Source: Apis mellifera
Lineage: Eukaryota > Arthropoda > Insecta > Hymenoptera > Apidae
Length of the DNA stretch: 64,000 nucleotides
Assembly: GCF_003254395.2 (NCBI RefSeq)
Contig: NC_037648.1
Span: forward strand, 2,087,868-2,151,867
Direction of reading: 5' to 3'
Position numbers and translations under genes: made by a program. Numbering within the stretch: the stretch's first letter is position 1; each line of letters opens with the position of its first letter. The notes beneath the pieces were generated by a model. It did not search any database, had not been told where the DNA came from, and worked only from the letters and a program-made list of their open reading frames with translations. This document shows, piece after piece, positions 10,571-23,380 of this stretch.

Positions 10571-11340
10571 CAAACTTTCTAAAATACGTATTTTTGTTTC
10601 TTTATAACAGTGACAAAGTGTGTTCGAAATTAATCCATCAATAACAAATATTTAGAGATTTCCATTGTTAATCTTTTCAAATTTTGTATTCATTTTGGAA
10701 GGATTATTTGATAAATTTATTTGAAATATTTAATCAACTAGAAATTATTTTTCAATAAATTGATTATTCATACTATTTCCAATTATTGTTTTTCCAAGAA
10801 TTTTTTGATTAATTTAATCTCGAATCTTATTTATTATTAAAATATTACTAAATTTTATATATAAAGAATTTAAAATTATCCCAAAATCTAAATATCAATC
10901 TAATATTATTATTTTCATCAAATTAATATTATATATTATAATTGTAAATATTTTTATGTTAGTTTAATTCCTTATATCTTTACATTAACTAGACATTTAC
11001 TATTAAATATAATTCCATCACTAATTTTATGATTTAGATTCTTAATTTATTTAATTTATGTAATAATTATATTGCATTCTTAAGACACTTAATTCTCTTA
11101 AATTCACCAGTATTCTTAATAAATTTTATAGTAATAGATCTTGAACTCTATCAATTCGACTATCAGCAAATTTAATTTAATTTCATTTAATTCTAACTTT
11201 ATTAGGAATTTTCATTAGAAATTTCATTTCAATCGTACCAAAAATCAAAAGTATTATTTTTCTCGATATTATTTATTCAATATTTGGAGAATTGGACGAA
11301 ATTTCTCACCGATTATTTTTATTAATTGTAATTGGAATCG
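10571..11340. other. AT-rich spacer
   Basis: Very AT-rich non-repetitive DNA. I see no repeat unit or gene. Confidence 0.6.
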
Positions 11341-12060
11341 TATTGTCACTCGATAGGGCAAGTTACGGTTAGATGGAGGACAGAAAGGGAATCGTTCTTC
11401 AAACGGATTCACAAATCTTGCATCCGAGGGGGAACATTGCGGCGCAACAATTTATGGCGAAATCAATATTTATGGAGGCAAGCGGTTTCAGTTAAGCGAC
11501 TCACCCTCGTACCTCGTCGATAATGCCAGGTCATTTGCCAGAAATGGTCCCCGTAAATACGGAATTCGCGCTCGAGGCGCGTTTCTGTTATTCGGCCAAC
11601 AACGTCGATTCCACACGAAAGTAAACACTGCGATGACGAATAATAAGGGGAGGGATTAAACCACACGTTGAGCTTGGTATTCAATTTGTCAGATTCAAAT
11701 TTCCCGCCTTGTCAAATTCTCGTCGACAGTTTTATTTTAATTTTCTATTATACGTTAAAAATTTATTATTTCCACTTCCATATTCATAAAAAATAAAATT
11801 TTTCTTTCATTTCTCATCCTCGTTTAGTTCGTTTTTACGTCGAGTACATCCTTTTGAAAAACTTGAAAGTGTTGGACGATAAATTAAATCATTCAATTCG
11901 AGAATGTTTCTTACACAATATATTTTTTTTTTTATAATATCTTATTAACATGTCACTCATATTCGAGTGACAGCAAAAATTCTGACTGGTCCTTTTGTCA
12001 TTGTTTTCATTCGAATAACACAATTTACATCTAATATTTACACCAGAACGATATCATGTT
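11341..12060. other. Small mixed patch, then AT-rich DNA
   Basis: Moderate GC to about 11690, then AT-rich. A perfect hairpin lies at 11951-11972. No gene seen. Confidence 0.5.
11951..11972 (+). other. Perfect 8-bp hairpin
   Basis: TGTCACTC and GAGTGACA are exact inverted repeats separated by six bases. It is too short for a microRNA precursor and could be a protein-binding palindrome. Confidence 0.6.
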
Positions 12061-12860
12061 GAAGATATTTTGACAAGGTAATCTTAATAATCTTAATAAT
12101 TCTCTAAATCTTCTAATTTTTATATTATATTATATTATATTCTTATTTTCTTATATTATATTCTTATATATATATTATAATATATATATTTTCTATTATA
12201 TTCTTTTTTGTTGCAATTTTGTTAAATTTTATTAAAACACCTACAACTGAAATCCCTTGAATAAGATATTTTAATAATTTTAATAATTCTCTAAATCTAA
12301 TTTTTATATATTCTTTTTTTATTGCAATTTTGTTAAACTTTATTAAAGCTTCTACAACTGAAATCCCTAGAACAGGATATTTTATTTGACAAGATAATCT
12401 TAATAATCTTAATAATTCTCTAAATCTTCTAATTTTTATATTCTTATATTCTTATTTTGTTATATTATGTTCTTGTATATTATATATATTTTCTATTATA
12501 TTCTTTTTTTGTTGAAATTTTGTTAAACTTTATTAAAACATCTACAACTGAAATCTCTAGAACAAAATATTTTAATAATTTTAATAATTCTCTAAATCTT
12601 CTAATTTTTATATATTCTTTTTCTGTTGCAATTTTGTTAAACTTTATTAAAGCATCTACAACTGAAATCCCTAGAACAAGATATTTTGACAAGGTAATCT
12701 TAATAATCTTAATAATTCTCTAAATCTTCTAATTTTTATATTCTTATTTTCTTATATTATATTCTTATATATATATATATATATTTTCTATTATATTCTT
12801 TTTTGATTGCAATTTTGTTAAAAGCATCTACAACTGAAATCCCTAGAACAAGTTTTCAAT
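12061..12860 (+). repeat. Compound tandem repeat (about 112 + 180 bp)
   Basis: The core CTACAACTGAAATCCC recurs at 12241, 12352, 12542, 12656 and 12828. Spacing alternates 111, 190, 114 and 172 bp, so the true unit is a pair of related subunits of about 290-300 bp. Other shared blocks are TTGCAATTTTGTTAAA and TTAATAATTCTCTAAATCTT. Open frames here simply translate the repeat. Confidence 0.85.
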
Positions 12861-13094
12861 ACCATTTGATCCCTTTTCTAATTGCACCAGCACTAAAAAA
12901 CTATTATCAATACAATTACTATCATCCATTGTGGACAATAATAATGGAGATATTCTTGCATTCACCATCGCACTAAAATATTACTAAAATATTACTAAAA
13001 TATCGGTACACTGAAGTACTAATAAAATAAACAGAATAAAAAAAAATAATTCTGGATATTAAACAGCATCATCTCATGGTATCGACACGTATAC

Positions 13095-13125
<31 letters not shown>

Positions 13126-13130
13126 GTATC
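12861..13130. repeat. AT-rich spacer with (ACAT)n tract
   Basis: AT-rich DNA with three close ATATTACTAAA copies near 12980, and an ACAT tetranucleotide run at 13095-13126 passing into (AT)n. Confidence 0.75.
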
Positions 13131-13500
13131 CTCTATCCTTCGATGGATGGATAGAAAGGTGCCGTCATCCTCCTCGATCATCCTACACGTCCCCTGTATA
13201 AATATCTCTTTCCTGCCTATAAAAGATACCCGTAATTACGCGGCCAGGAACCACGTCCACGACACTTCTTCCATCGAGTCGATACGTCTGCGTGGAGGGC
13301 GTGGGATGGGGAGGGGAGATGTGCATCCCGCGCGAGTGGCGACAGCGGGAGAGAGAGTTGCTGCGGTTGCGTCACGCGGTGTCAGATCCGTGGATCTGCG
13401 TTCGTGGCACGTTCGCGGCGCAAAAACACGACACGATGGAATATAATGATCCATCCACCGCCGGTGGTGGTGGAAAGAACGTTTGAAAAGGAAACGTGAC
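13131..13500. other. CpG-rich GC patch
   Basis: GC-rich DNA with opposed open frames of 99, 72 and 64 codons in three frames. No recognisable protein. Confidence 0.5.
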
Positions 13501-13780
13501 GCGTGTAGACACGCGTGGGTAAAAAAAAGAAGAAAGGGATCGTGAAAATTTTTCGAACGATTTTCGAAAGTTGAAAGGGAAGAGAAATTTTAAGAAATAT
13601 ACTGTTGATAAAAGTATCCTTTAAATCGGATTTTATAAAAGAAATTTTTTAAAAAATTAACGCACGAATATTTTTTATCGACAACAGAGACTAATTTGAA
13701 TTTCTCCCTTATTCAGAAATCGATCTAAACTACTTCTAAACATCTCGACTATATCTACAGTGAAATAAACGCGGTCTCCT
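13501..13780. other. AT-rich spacer
   Basis: Low-GC DNA. Nothing recognised. Confidence 0.5.
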
Positions 13781-14230
13781 TAATTCACGAGCCAGCCAAT
13801 CCGATTAATCGGGGCCAAAGAATGTAAAATTCGGGGAGGAGGTAGGGAGGGAGAGGGGCGAGCGAGTTAATTTCATAGCTGATCACCCCGGGTAATCCGG
13901 CGAGGGGCGCCGCCACTGATGCGGAAAACAAAGCCGCGGGGGTTGCCACCCCCGGGCCAAGCTTTTCCGAGTCGTACGTCATAAGTGCTTCCGCGCTAGA
14001 TTCATCATCTTAGCCGGGGAGACCAGCTTCGAAACCAGGGTTATCCACTTTTTCCACCCTTGTCCGGGTGGATGCCAGATCCGGGGCCACGGTGACGGGG
14101 ATTATTTCTGCTCGAACCGTCTTCGAATCTCTTCCTTTTCTCTCCGTGTAACAAATCTTCCGCTTACGAATCTCTGCTCCCTCCTTTATTCTTCTACGAA
14201 CGTTCTGACTTCGGATAATTTCGAGCCTCT
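13781..14230. other. CpG-rich GC patch with G-quadruplex motif
   Basis: One of the most GC-rich patches. Four G runs at 13833-13858 fit a G-quadruplex. A GC hairpin lies at 13937-13954. No coding frame of note. Confidence 0.5.
13937..13954 (+). other. GC-rich hairpin
   Basis: CGGGGGT and ACCCCCG form a perfect 7-bp stem with a four-base loop. No U run follows and there is no bacterial context, so it is not called a terminator. Confidence 0.55.
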
Positions 14231-14261
14231 TGGATCTCGAAGGTGAAAACTGGTTTCTTTT

Positions 14262-14612
14262 TCTGTTCGAGCGTTATTCGTTCCCATCGCTACCTAGCGA
14301 GCTACTTAGATACAGTGATTTCTATGAAACCGACTTTTTTTGTTTGAAAAAGATTGCTCGAGCGTTATTCGTTCCCATCGCTACTTAACGACCGAGTTTG
14401 TCTCTTTCTATTCTTAGATTTCTATGAAACCGACTTTTTTTGTTTGAAAAAAATTGCTCGAGCGTTATTCGTTCCCATCGCTACTTAACGACCGAGTTTG
14501 TCTCTTTCTATTCTTAGATTTCTATGAAACTGACTTTTTTTGTTTGAAAAAAATTGCTCGAGCGTTATTCGTTCCCATCACTACTTAAGATATAATGATT
14601 TTTATGAAATTG
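14262..14612 (+). repeat. 100-bp tandem repeat
   Basis: CGAGCGTTATTCGTTCCCATC recurs at about 14268, 14359, 14459 and 14559. The two middle units are 100 bp and nearly identical. They share CGACCGAGTTTGTCTC, which the first (91 bp) and last (partial) units lack. Confidence 0.95.
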
Positions 14613-15660
14613 ATATAATTGCTAAACTACAGTAAGTTGTTATATTATTGGTACAATTTTTCATTTTTACATTTGTCGAATCTTTTAAAAAAGTATCCAC
14701 AAAAAACAATTGGATCGAAAATCACAAATACGAAGTATTTCAATTCCAACTTTTATGGCTGCGGAATTTTCAGATCACCAACACGTCACGCAAAAGCAGC
14801 ACGACAAAGTAAAAGGATATCTCGCGGAAAAGTAGAAAGAGAGGATGGAGGAATAAGAAGAGTGCGTGGGGCGTGAGTTGCGTATATACACACCGCAGGA
14901 CCCTAATGGTGGCTGCTTACGAGTTGATTTATTTATCGGAGTGGCAATACCACGACGAATCCACCCTAAGAGCATGCCAGATTAACGTTAGCCCCTGTGT
15001 GTATCTTTCTCGCGGCTCTATGGACGCATAATAGACACGCGTGATAGACGAGAGAACGACTCAGCGCGTGTCACGTAAGCGGAGAATTGCCGAGTCGGAC
15101 CCATATAACGTCGAAACGAGTGACGAATGTGCGGCGACGCGAGAGGGGGGGGGGGTTTAACGTTTCTCTGTTAATATTTGCTTATACAACCTTGACACGT
15201 ATACTCTCTCGAGTTGTTGGTTGTATGGTTAGTTATAACGCCCTCTGCGAATATTATTTCGACAAAGTTTACTTACTCGCGAGATGAGTTTTTTAAGGGA
15301 AATCGATCGAGTTTAATTTAGCATACGAATCTTTACATTTGAGAAAAAGTGGATTACAGTCTACAATGGTTGGAAAAGGATCAACAACATTGTTTCGGTA
15401 ATTTAATGTCTACGTAATCGTAATCACGAGTCAATCGAATGAATCGAGGTTAGGTTAACTTTACTTCGCAAGTTGAATCGATCAATTGCATCTACGTTTG
15501 AAACTAGGCTAACTAGAGTTAAAATAGATTCTAACCAACGAATCTTTTAGAATCTCGTATTATTATTTTCAATTATTATTGAGAGAGGATATATACGATT
15601 GTCGAGGCAAGACAATGTTCAAATATCATTCGATAGCGTGGACACGAACCGTGGAGGTAA
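14613..15660. other. Mixed DNA
   Basis: AT-rich to 14760, then moderate GC to about 15290, including a run of 11 G at 15145-15155, then AT-rich. Frames of 60-85 codons show no domain. No gene seen. Confidence 0.5.
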
Positions 15661-16500
15661 ACGAATGTCTGGTTTTCGTAGGTGGCGCGCGAGAGCGGAT
15701 CGCACGTAGTCCACGCATTATTTATGAGATTAGCGGAGATTATGGGAAACGTGATTCTGATGCCGAGTGGCTCGCTCCCAAGAGCGATTACTATGCCGCA
15801 CATAATAATGCACGCGCGTATACACGTGGTATTAATGGTCGAACGCTGTTACGTTCGACTTTGTAGAATGAAAATCAAATCGGCTCCCTGAATAACATTA
15901 AGTCGGGAGGCGCGAACGGATTTATTAATTATTCAACGGGGCAGATACCTGTACCTAAGCGATTTTTAATTAATTTTTTAATCGAATTTCCGATTACTCG
16001 CTTTCGTTTAAGAATCGTCGTAGAATGTACAGAAATATTACATATTTCATCGCAATAAATAATAAATAATATATTCGATAAATAATATATTCGAGAAATG
16101 CAATTTTCGTTCATCTTTCACGGGCGAGATAGAAAATGAAGAATAAAACAAAATTCTGGCTACAAAAATATACGTGTACGAAGAATTGTTCCAGCATTCG
16201 ACCTCGATTTTCATGAATTCGAAGGGAGTGAGATTGCGAGCAGCGGATTGACCTCGCGTTTTGACGCTGTGCAAACGCACCAGCCAATTATCCGCAGTCG
16301 CCCCCTTTTTTCGGATGCCCATTGTTATCCCAATGGTCGCGAGGAGGAGAGCGCAGTTTTCTGCCTCCGATTCTATACACTTTCGCCCATTGTTTTTCGT
16401 CGTTTTATCGCAGCAAAAGTGGGGTAAAAGCGGAACATTTATGCTTCTTTCAACGACCATGACGGTTTAAAGATTGCTGGGATAATTGGAAGGAGGCGGT
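15661..16500. other. Two small GC patches around an AT block
   Basis: GC-rich at 15661-15900 with a CTCF-like core at 15679-15688, AT-rich to 16130, then moderate GC to 16500. A minus frame of 137 codons at 16047-16460 is opposed by a plus frame. I do not recognise a product. Confidence 0.45.
15679..15688 (+). promoter_or_regulatory. CTCF-like core motif
   Basis: TAGGTGGCGC fits the AGRKGGCRS core of the CTCF consensus. The outer CCAS part is not matched. Confidence 0.3.
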
Positions 16501-16891
16501 CACCGGAACCTTTTAAATAATTTGTAACGAAAGACATAACGAAAATATTTTATTATTATTAATATTAGAATTATTAAAATAATACAAAGATTTCTGCCTT
16601 TCAATAATCGTCAAAAGATTTTATTTTCATAAAATTCATACAAAATTTGACTATTTATCTCCGAATTAATTATTATATATTTATTAATATATTATATATA
16701 TTATATATATATTTAATATAAAATATATATTTATATATATATAATTATTTATAAATTAATATATAATTAGAGAAATAAATTATATATAAATATTTAAATA
16801 ATTATATATTATTTATATATTTATTTATATATATATAAATATTTAACGAATATAAATAAATATATATATATTTATATATAATTATATATAT
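16501..16891. repeat. TA-rich low-complexity DNA
   Basis: A long stretch built almost only from A and T, with many TATATA and TTTATA palindromes that could form cruciforms. Confidence 0.8.
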
Positions 16892-17071
16892 ATATATAAA
16901 TATTTTATTCGCAATAAAAATAAATATAACAAAAAAAAAACAATAATACATATATTTATATTATTTTTAATTAATAAAATTAATAGAAAATTAAAAAATA
17001 CTTATAAATTTAATAATTTAATTTAAATTTATGTTAAAATTTTATACTAATTAGTAAAATTATGAATTTGT
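16892..17071 (+). repeat. Dispersed AT-rich repeat, copy 1
   Basis: This ~170-bp block recurs in the same orientation at 45652-45807. It shares AAAATTAATAGAAAATTAAA, TACTTATAAATT and ATGTTAAAATTTTATACTAA. Identity over the last 100 bases is above 90 percent by eye. Confidence 0.85.
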
Positions 17072-17109
17072 GATCCGATTATCGATTAATTAAACCATCC
17101 CAGCGACAT

Positions 17110-17550
17110 CGATCTCTACACCTGTTATCTTATCATACAATTAAACAAGGACAAAGAGAACGTCAAGGAGGAAGATAGTCCACGCGGTGTCGTCACGCGT
17201 GGAACCACGCCGTTGTTCCGGTGGCCACGCGCTTCCTTGCGGGACCCGTTAAGTGCAGCACGACATAAATTAGCGGACTCTCCTCTGGAAGAAAGGGAGG
17301 GGGGAGGGGGGGAGGGGAACACGAGAGAAAATATTATTGCAACGCGTGAAACGGAGGAGGAGTTCTCGAATCGGGCATGGGACGATAGTGGCACTCGATA
17401 ATAAAACGGTCCCTTTGTCCTCGCCACTTGGACGACTCGTATAACTTCTGTGACGGACCGTTTCGTCACCCCTCCCTTCCCTCGTTTTTCATCCCCCTCG
17501 GTGACGGTGGCTTTCTTCCTTTTCGAAGATTGCTCTCCCCGCTGGCCATG
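17110..17550. other. CpG-rich GC patch with G-quadruplex motif
   Basis: GC-rich DNA with four long G runs at 17295-17318. The 172-codon minus frame is opposed by the purine-rich plus strand and shows no domain. Confidence 0.5.
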
Positions 17551-17552
17551 CA

Positions 17553-18387
17553 CAGGGTGTCCGACCAGTTTCGTGCATAAATGTAAATTTATCAAGCAAG
17601 CGATGAATGCTTGGTTGTTTAAGTTAGGAAGATTCGATTGCATTCATATACAGGGTGTTCAATTTTTTTTGTATAAATGTAAATTGATTGCAGGGATGAA
17701 GCATTGTATGATGTTATATTTGGTTGAATAGGTTTGAAGGTTGTTTTTGGATGTTCTTATGAGTATATACAGGGTGTTCATTTTTTGTGTATAAATGTAA
17801 ATTGATTGTAAGGATGAAGTATTATTTGTTTGAATGGGTTTGAACATGTTTTTGGATTGAAGTTTAATTTTTCTCTACAAATTTATTGTAAATTGGTTTT
17901 GGGAATAAAGTATTGTATGATATACATTTAAGTTTAAATTTAAATTTGGTTATTTTAATAAATAATATTGCAATTTTTTTAAGAATTTTTAAAAATCTGG
18001 ACAATATGAAGGATAAATTTGATAAACAGGATTATTATTGTATGAAATATAGTAAAGAAATAGGAAAATTGAGACTTTCTATTGGTTCAAGATAATCAAA
18101 ATTATTGTTTGGCATTAAAAAGTTAAAGTTTTTTTTTATATGATTAATATTATTCAATTTTTGGAATTTTTGAAATTTACAATAGAAATCTGCACAAAAC
18201 AATAATTAAACTTTCATCAAATAATATAGAATCATCTCTTTTATTTAAATAAAAGAATGAATATGTAATATTATGTATACTAATAATTGTTAACGATAAT
18301 ATAATTTACATTTTTATACATAATTTTTTATGCATAAATAATTTACACGTTTAAACGTATTAAAATTGTATAATGGAACACCCTATA
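17553..18387. mobile_element. MITE-like element with CAGGGTGT ends
   Basis: The left side begins with CAGGGTGT at 17553, and CAGGGTGTTC recurs at 17651 and 17770. Each copy is followed by TATAAATGTAAATT or similar. The right side ends in the inverted form GGAACACCCTATA at 18376-18388, preceded by AATTTACATTTTTATACATA, the inverse of the left subterminal block. No transposase is present. The repeated left end suggests nested or tandem end duplication. Confidence 0.65.
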
Positions 18388-20210
18388 CGTGTGGCATAAG
18401 TATTGAAAGGATTTTGTCAAGAAGAAATTTGGTGAATCTGTGAGAGGGAGATGGGGATGAAACTGGACGACGGAATCACCATCCGTGACGTGCCCTCGAT
18501 TGTCCATGGCGATTTCGAATTCGAGTGTCAATATTGTTCAATCCGTCGAGACCCTTTCGTAAAAAATGACGAGCGAGATTGGCGCCCCATTTAAGACGAG
18601 GGCATGAATTTATTTGACTGATAACGCACGATGGAGGCTGTTGAAATAGCTCAGAGGATCCTTCGATTCCTTGAAATTTTTCTTATTCGATTATTAATTC
18701 TTCTTGAAATTGATTCGACTCAAAATTTTAAATTTAAATGTCAATTCTAAAAATTGAAACGTATATATACATTATTAAAGAGGATAAAATATTCGTTTAA
18801 TTTATTAAATATTATTGAATAACTCTTACCTTGTTACATTATGTATTTTTTATTAGTAAAAATTTATAAAACTTTAAGTCATTTGTATAATATATTCTCA
18901 GTGTGAATATCCATGAATTATTAATCTTAAGATTCTCAAATTAAGCCAAAGTACATTAGCATTATATTTGCTTTTAACCTTAAATAATATTGATTTGGAG
19001 GTTAACTTACATTTTGTGACCGTCGTCGCAATTACACGCTTCAGAATAAAGAAACGTAAAAGAAACAATAAGAGAAAATAATATTCTTTATGATTTCAAA
19101 TATTTTTCCAAATATTTCAATGGTAAAATATCTGCACACAATACGGTAGAATTACGATAGAATGGAAAAAGAATTCTCTAATCTGATCTTCACTTGGCCG
19201 CCATTTCTCAACGGATATCGCAAATTGTTTAAAGCACTTGGCCTGTCACAGAGTTACGAACGCGTGTTATTTCCAACGAAAAAACTGCTCTAGAGAAGAG
19301 AGAAAGAGAGAGAGAGAGAGAATGAAAATTTACCACGGCCCTAACTGACCGCTGTAGAAACAAAATTCCGCACAACCGGTGAGCATGTTGAACATAGTCG
19401 GTATTACGGCCGTTTTATTCCGTTAATGCCTCGTGCTCTGTCCGTCTATTCGCGCTTTTATTCATGAGCACCCGAGGCGCTGCTGTTACCTACGTTATAC
19501 AAGATGGATGCATAGTTATTCCATGGAACACAAATTATTGGCGTTAATGAATAAGATTGGATGTTGGCCGGTTCGTAACTCGGATATCTTTCGTATTGGT
19601 AGATTTCGTTCGTGTTAAACCATAATTTTTTAATTGTATATATTATTTATTGGAATATATTTTTCTGTTTGCAATTATTAAGAATGACTTTTAAAAATCA
19701 GACAAATTACTTTTATAACGTTATTTTAATTCTAATCACTTGTGCACAATAGATTTTATATAATGTAACGTTATTATAAATGTACATTTTAAATTTGAAA
19801 CATCTGTTTAAATATTGAGTAATTTTATTCATATTTTTTTCAAGGGAAAGATTTTTTTTTCATTTACACTTTTAAATCCCTTTGACGATATGATGTATCG
19901 GATAACGCAATTTGACTTTTAAATTTCAAGAATATTCTATTCTGACCTGTAAATAAATAGAATAGAAGATTATACCATGCTAATTCCCAAATTTAAAAAC
20001 CTTTGTTTTTGCTCAAACTCATAAAAATCTAGAATCGCAATCGGAAATAACAAAAACCGTCAACCTAACCTCAAAATTCAAAAATCCAAAACTTAAATCC
20101 AAACTTGAAACTTCAGAGCTTTAAAAGATCGCTTTATACAATAAAAAAACAAAAGTTCCGGAACGTTAATTAAAATCACTCATACACGTACACACACACA
20201 TAGATTCATT
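18388..20210. other. AT-rich DNA with two small mixed patches
   Basis: Mixed composition at 18400-18650 and 19180-19620, AT-rich elsewhere. A (GA)n tract lies at 19306-19321. No gene or long repeat seen. Confidence 0.5.
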
Positions 20211-20532
20211 TATTACGTAATAAAATCTGGTAAAATTCCCTTTGTCACCGTGCACGCCCGCCGCGTACCTCTCGCGCTTTCATCGCGCTTTATCAGAAGG
20301 GAACAAGCTACGGCCGGTTCGAGGAGAGAGGGTCGGGAAAACGGCCCACCCCGCTCGGCGCATCGTCGCATATTTTTCCACTGGTGTGGGCCACAGGGCC
20401 GCGGAGGGGTCGGGGTAATAATAAAACCGAAACCAGCCGCGTTATATATATATATATATATATATATAAAACTATATATACATATACACATACACATATA
20501 TATATATTATATATATATAAAATTGTATGTAC

Positions 20533-20563
<31 letters not shown>

Positions 20564-20960
20564 AAACTGAAGCGGCGCGCACTTTTCCGGACACCGCGCA
20601 TTGTATATTCGAGTCCTCGCTTTGAATACAGCGGCCGTGGAACGGCAATAAAGAGTTTTGACAAACGGTGGAGAGGAGGGAGCGGTGGTTGGCGGCGCAT
20701 GGGCCGCTATGCATCGTCGAGCTTTTTCATTTGCCTCGGAAAAACGAATGAACGTCGCTCCCGCTCGACAAACGGCGAGTACACGTCGGCTACACGAATA
20801 CGCGAGACCGGCCGTTTGTGCGTTTTATTCGCGCGGAACGAGCGAAATAATTCATGCCGGGCCGAGACGGTGGCGCCGCGTACCGGCGAGAATCGGTCAA
20901 GAGGATACGAGAATTGTGGTTACCTCTTTGTGGTTCTTGCGTTAATTTCAATGGATTATT
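20211..20960. other. CpG-rich GC patch split by TA tracts
   Basis: GC-rich flanks enclose TA repeats. Frames of up to 202 codons run through the TA tracts as alternating Tyr-Ile and are artefacts. Confidence 0.5.
20442..20563. repeat. (TA)n/(CA)n tract with hairpin potential
   Basis: Three TA runs are separated by ACATATACACATACACAT and GTATGTACGTGTGTATAT, which are close to complementary. The whole segment can fold into a long imperfect hairpin. Confidence 0.8.
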
Positions 20961-22230
20961 CGATGATGGTGGGGATCCGAGAAATTCGATAGATGTCGCA
21001 TCTTTCGTTGCCCACCTTGCTGCGAGAAGTTGAGAGACAATATTTTAATAATTTTGCCTTATCATTCTGACGTGAATAAGAAAAAAGCAAAGGATAATTA
21101 TATTTAATTATGTATTATTTAGAAATTAGTAATTAAATGGTAAAACTATTTTATATATCAATGAATAGACTTGAAATAAATTTCTAGAGAGAATTAGATA
21201 TATGTATGTTATACTCTCTCGAATAAACTTATATAATTCGATGTATAAATTTTATATCCTCTTGTACCGAAAAATAAACTTTTGTGAACTTATAAATATA
21301 TAAGTATATTTATAAATATAAATAGTATAATCTTTTTAATTAAGCTGTTTCACTATTCTTTTCCAAATTTAGAAATTATAGAGCGACGATTTTTGTAATA
21401 TACCACGAAACATCGTTGTTGCTTGTTCGCTCGCGAAAAACTCGTTCGTACGATCGTCCCAACGAAATTCCATGGAAGGTTTCGAATCCGCTCCAGCTGC
21501 AGGCGTCCATTTTTTACGCGGTTTAAAGCGGCGCACTATGAAATTTTAATATCCGCGTTTCTCGCCTTCCGCGTTGGATTTATATTACGATTATCCTCCG
21601 CGAAATTCCGCCTCACTGGCTAAATAATAACACCGTGGCATTAACATTTTACATCGTTCCGTGCTGCATCGTTTCTCCACTATGTACCAGTCATCGAGTG
21701 TGTACACTCCCTTTCACAAGTACATTGTTATTATAAAATAACATTTATAATCAACATCTAATAAATCATTTAAAAATTTATCTATATTGTGAAATAATCA
21801 AAAAAAGAATTATGAAAAGTTTTATATATTGAATGAAAAATTTATATTAATTAAAATAATATGATAGATTTGATGGAAAAGAAATTAAATTAATTTTATT
21901 GGCGAGTTGTCAAATTATTGGTAAATATATTATTGGAATCTCATTTATGTAAATTCATTTCTAATTCACTTCTCATGTATGTACGTTTGATACAAAACAA
22001 AGTGAAAAATTAATTAATTATACAAAATAATTTTCAAATCTATACATTTAAAAAAAAATCGTGAAATTTTTTTTTATATAAATATGAACGAATGAACTTT
22101 TATAAAAAAATGAATAACAAGAAAAATCTTCTTGTAGAAATTAAATAGAATCCTATTATCCTATTCAATTCTAATTCATTAATTAGAAGAAAAATTCTTA
22201 CGTAACGATTACAATAGAGAAAGCTTGCAA
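20961..22230. other. AT-rich spacer with a small GC patch
   Basis: AT-rich except at 21410-21700. Nothing recognised. Confidence 0.5.
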
Positions 22231-22900
22231 CTTATGATTAGGACTGTATGCGACCATAACGCGCGCGCGAAATTTCCATCGTCAAACCAATTACACCAGA
22301 GGATCGCAGTGACAAAAATACCCCCCGCCCCGGCATCAATATACACGTTTGCCCGAATGACAACACGTTGTATCACATGCTGGATACACACGTGCTGCGC
22401 CCTCTCGTCATCCCGCCGGTTTTACCAGTTATACCCATCCATTCTCTCTCTCTCTCTCTCTCTCTCTCCCCCCCTTTCGACCTTTCATCCTCTCAATCCC
22501 GGGCGAATCATCGAACGATGAAACACTCGATTACTGCATTAACAATGCTGCTAATTCGGCACACTCTGTCTTTCTCTCTCGTTCATTAACTTCCATTCCC
22601 TTCCTTTCTCTTTCTTATTCATTTACTTTTCTTTTTCTCTCTCTATTTTTCACACTTATTTTCCTTTTCTTTCCTCTTATTTATTCTCTATTTCTTATTC
22701 CTTCTCATTTACTCACTTACTTTTCTCTCGCTCGTTTTTATTCGTTTGCTCACTCTTCTTTTTCTTGCTCACACTTTCCTTCTCTCTCTCTCTCTCTCTC
22801 ACTCACTCACTTTCTTCATCTTCTCTCCCTCTTTCTTACTCATTCGTTATCTGCCCTACTCCCCACTCCTCTACTCGTCTATCCTCCGGTCTCTCTACTC
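22231..22900 (+). repeat. Pyrimidine-rich segment with CT microsatellites
   Basis: After a mixed stretch, a (CT)n run lies at 22443-22469. From about 22562 to 22890 the plus strand is almost only C and T, with further CT and CACT runs near 22785-22810. Confidence 0.8.
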
Positions 22901-23380
22901 GACGACACGCTCTCCTGGCGATTGGCGGCCGGCCGTGAATTGGTGAATCGATATCGTGACGCACAGCAGCTCGGGCTCGATGAGATCTCGCGTATATACA
23001 CGCGTGTGTACACGAGTTTCGGGGGTGGCTGCCGACACTCGTTCCCCGAGCCGAGCCGTTAAAACGGTTAAAACGACCGCACGTACCGATACGTCATTCC
23101 GCGATGTTCACGAGCGGCGGCCACCGAAAACGGGCTGCCGACACGATCGACACCACGCAGGGCGAGGGAAGTGGAGCGGGGGGGGAGGGGGGGAGGTTGG
23201 CGGGGAGTTAAATCGTAATCGCTGACTCCCGATTTCCACGCCAATGTAATGAAACTGAAACGCACGCTTCCCCCCTCTCTCCGCGCACCGCTGCTACAGA
23301 CCCGATCGCAGTTGTTGGAACGATCAACGCGTCTATTTGACGCGTCCAACGTTGATCCGTTGCTTTCCGTTTTATCGATG
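22901..23380. other. CpG-rich GC patch with G runs
   Basis: GC-rich with a G-quadruplex-capable block at 23178-23206. Overlapping frames on both strands, none recognised. Confidence 0.5.

Noticed and set aside
13937..13954. GC hairpin as a transcription terminator
   Set aside because: No T run follows, and the window is eukaryotic.
20308..20992. Frames of 130 and 202 codons
   Set aside because: They run through TA repeats as Tyr-Ile runs and have no conserved motif.
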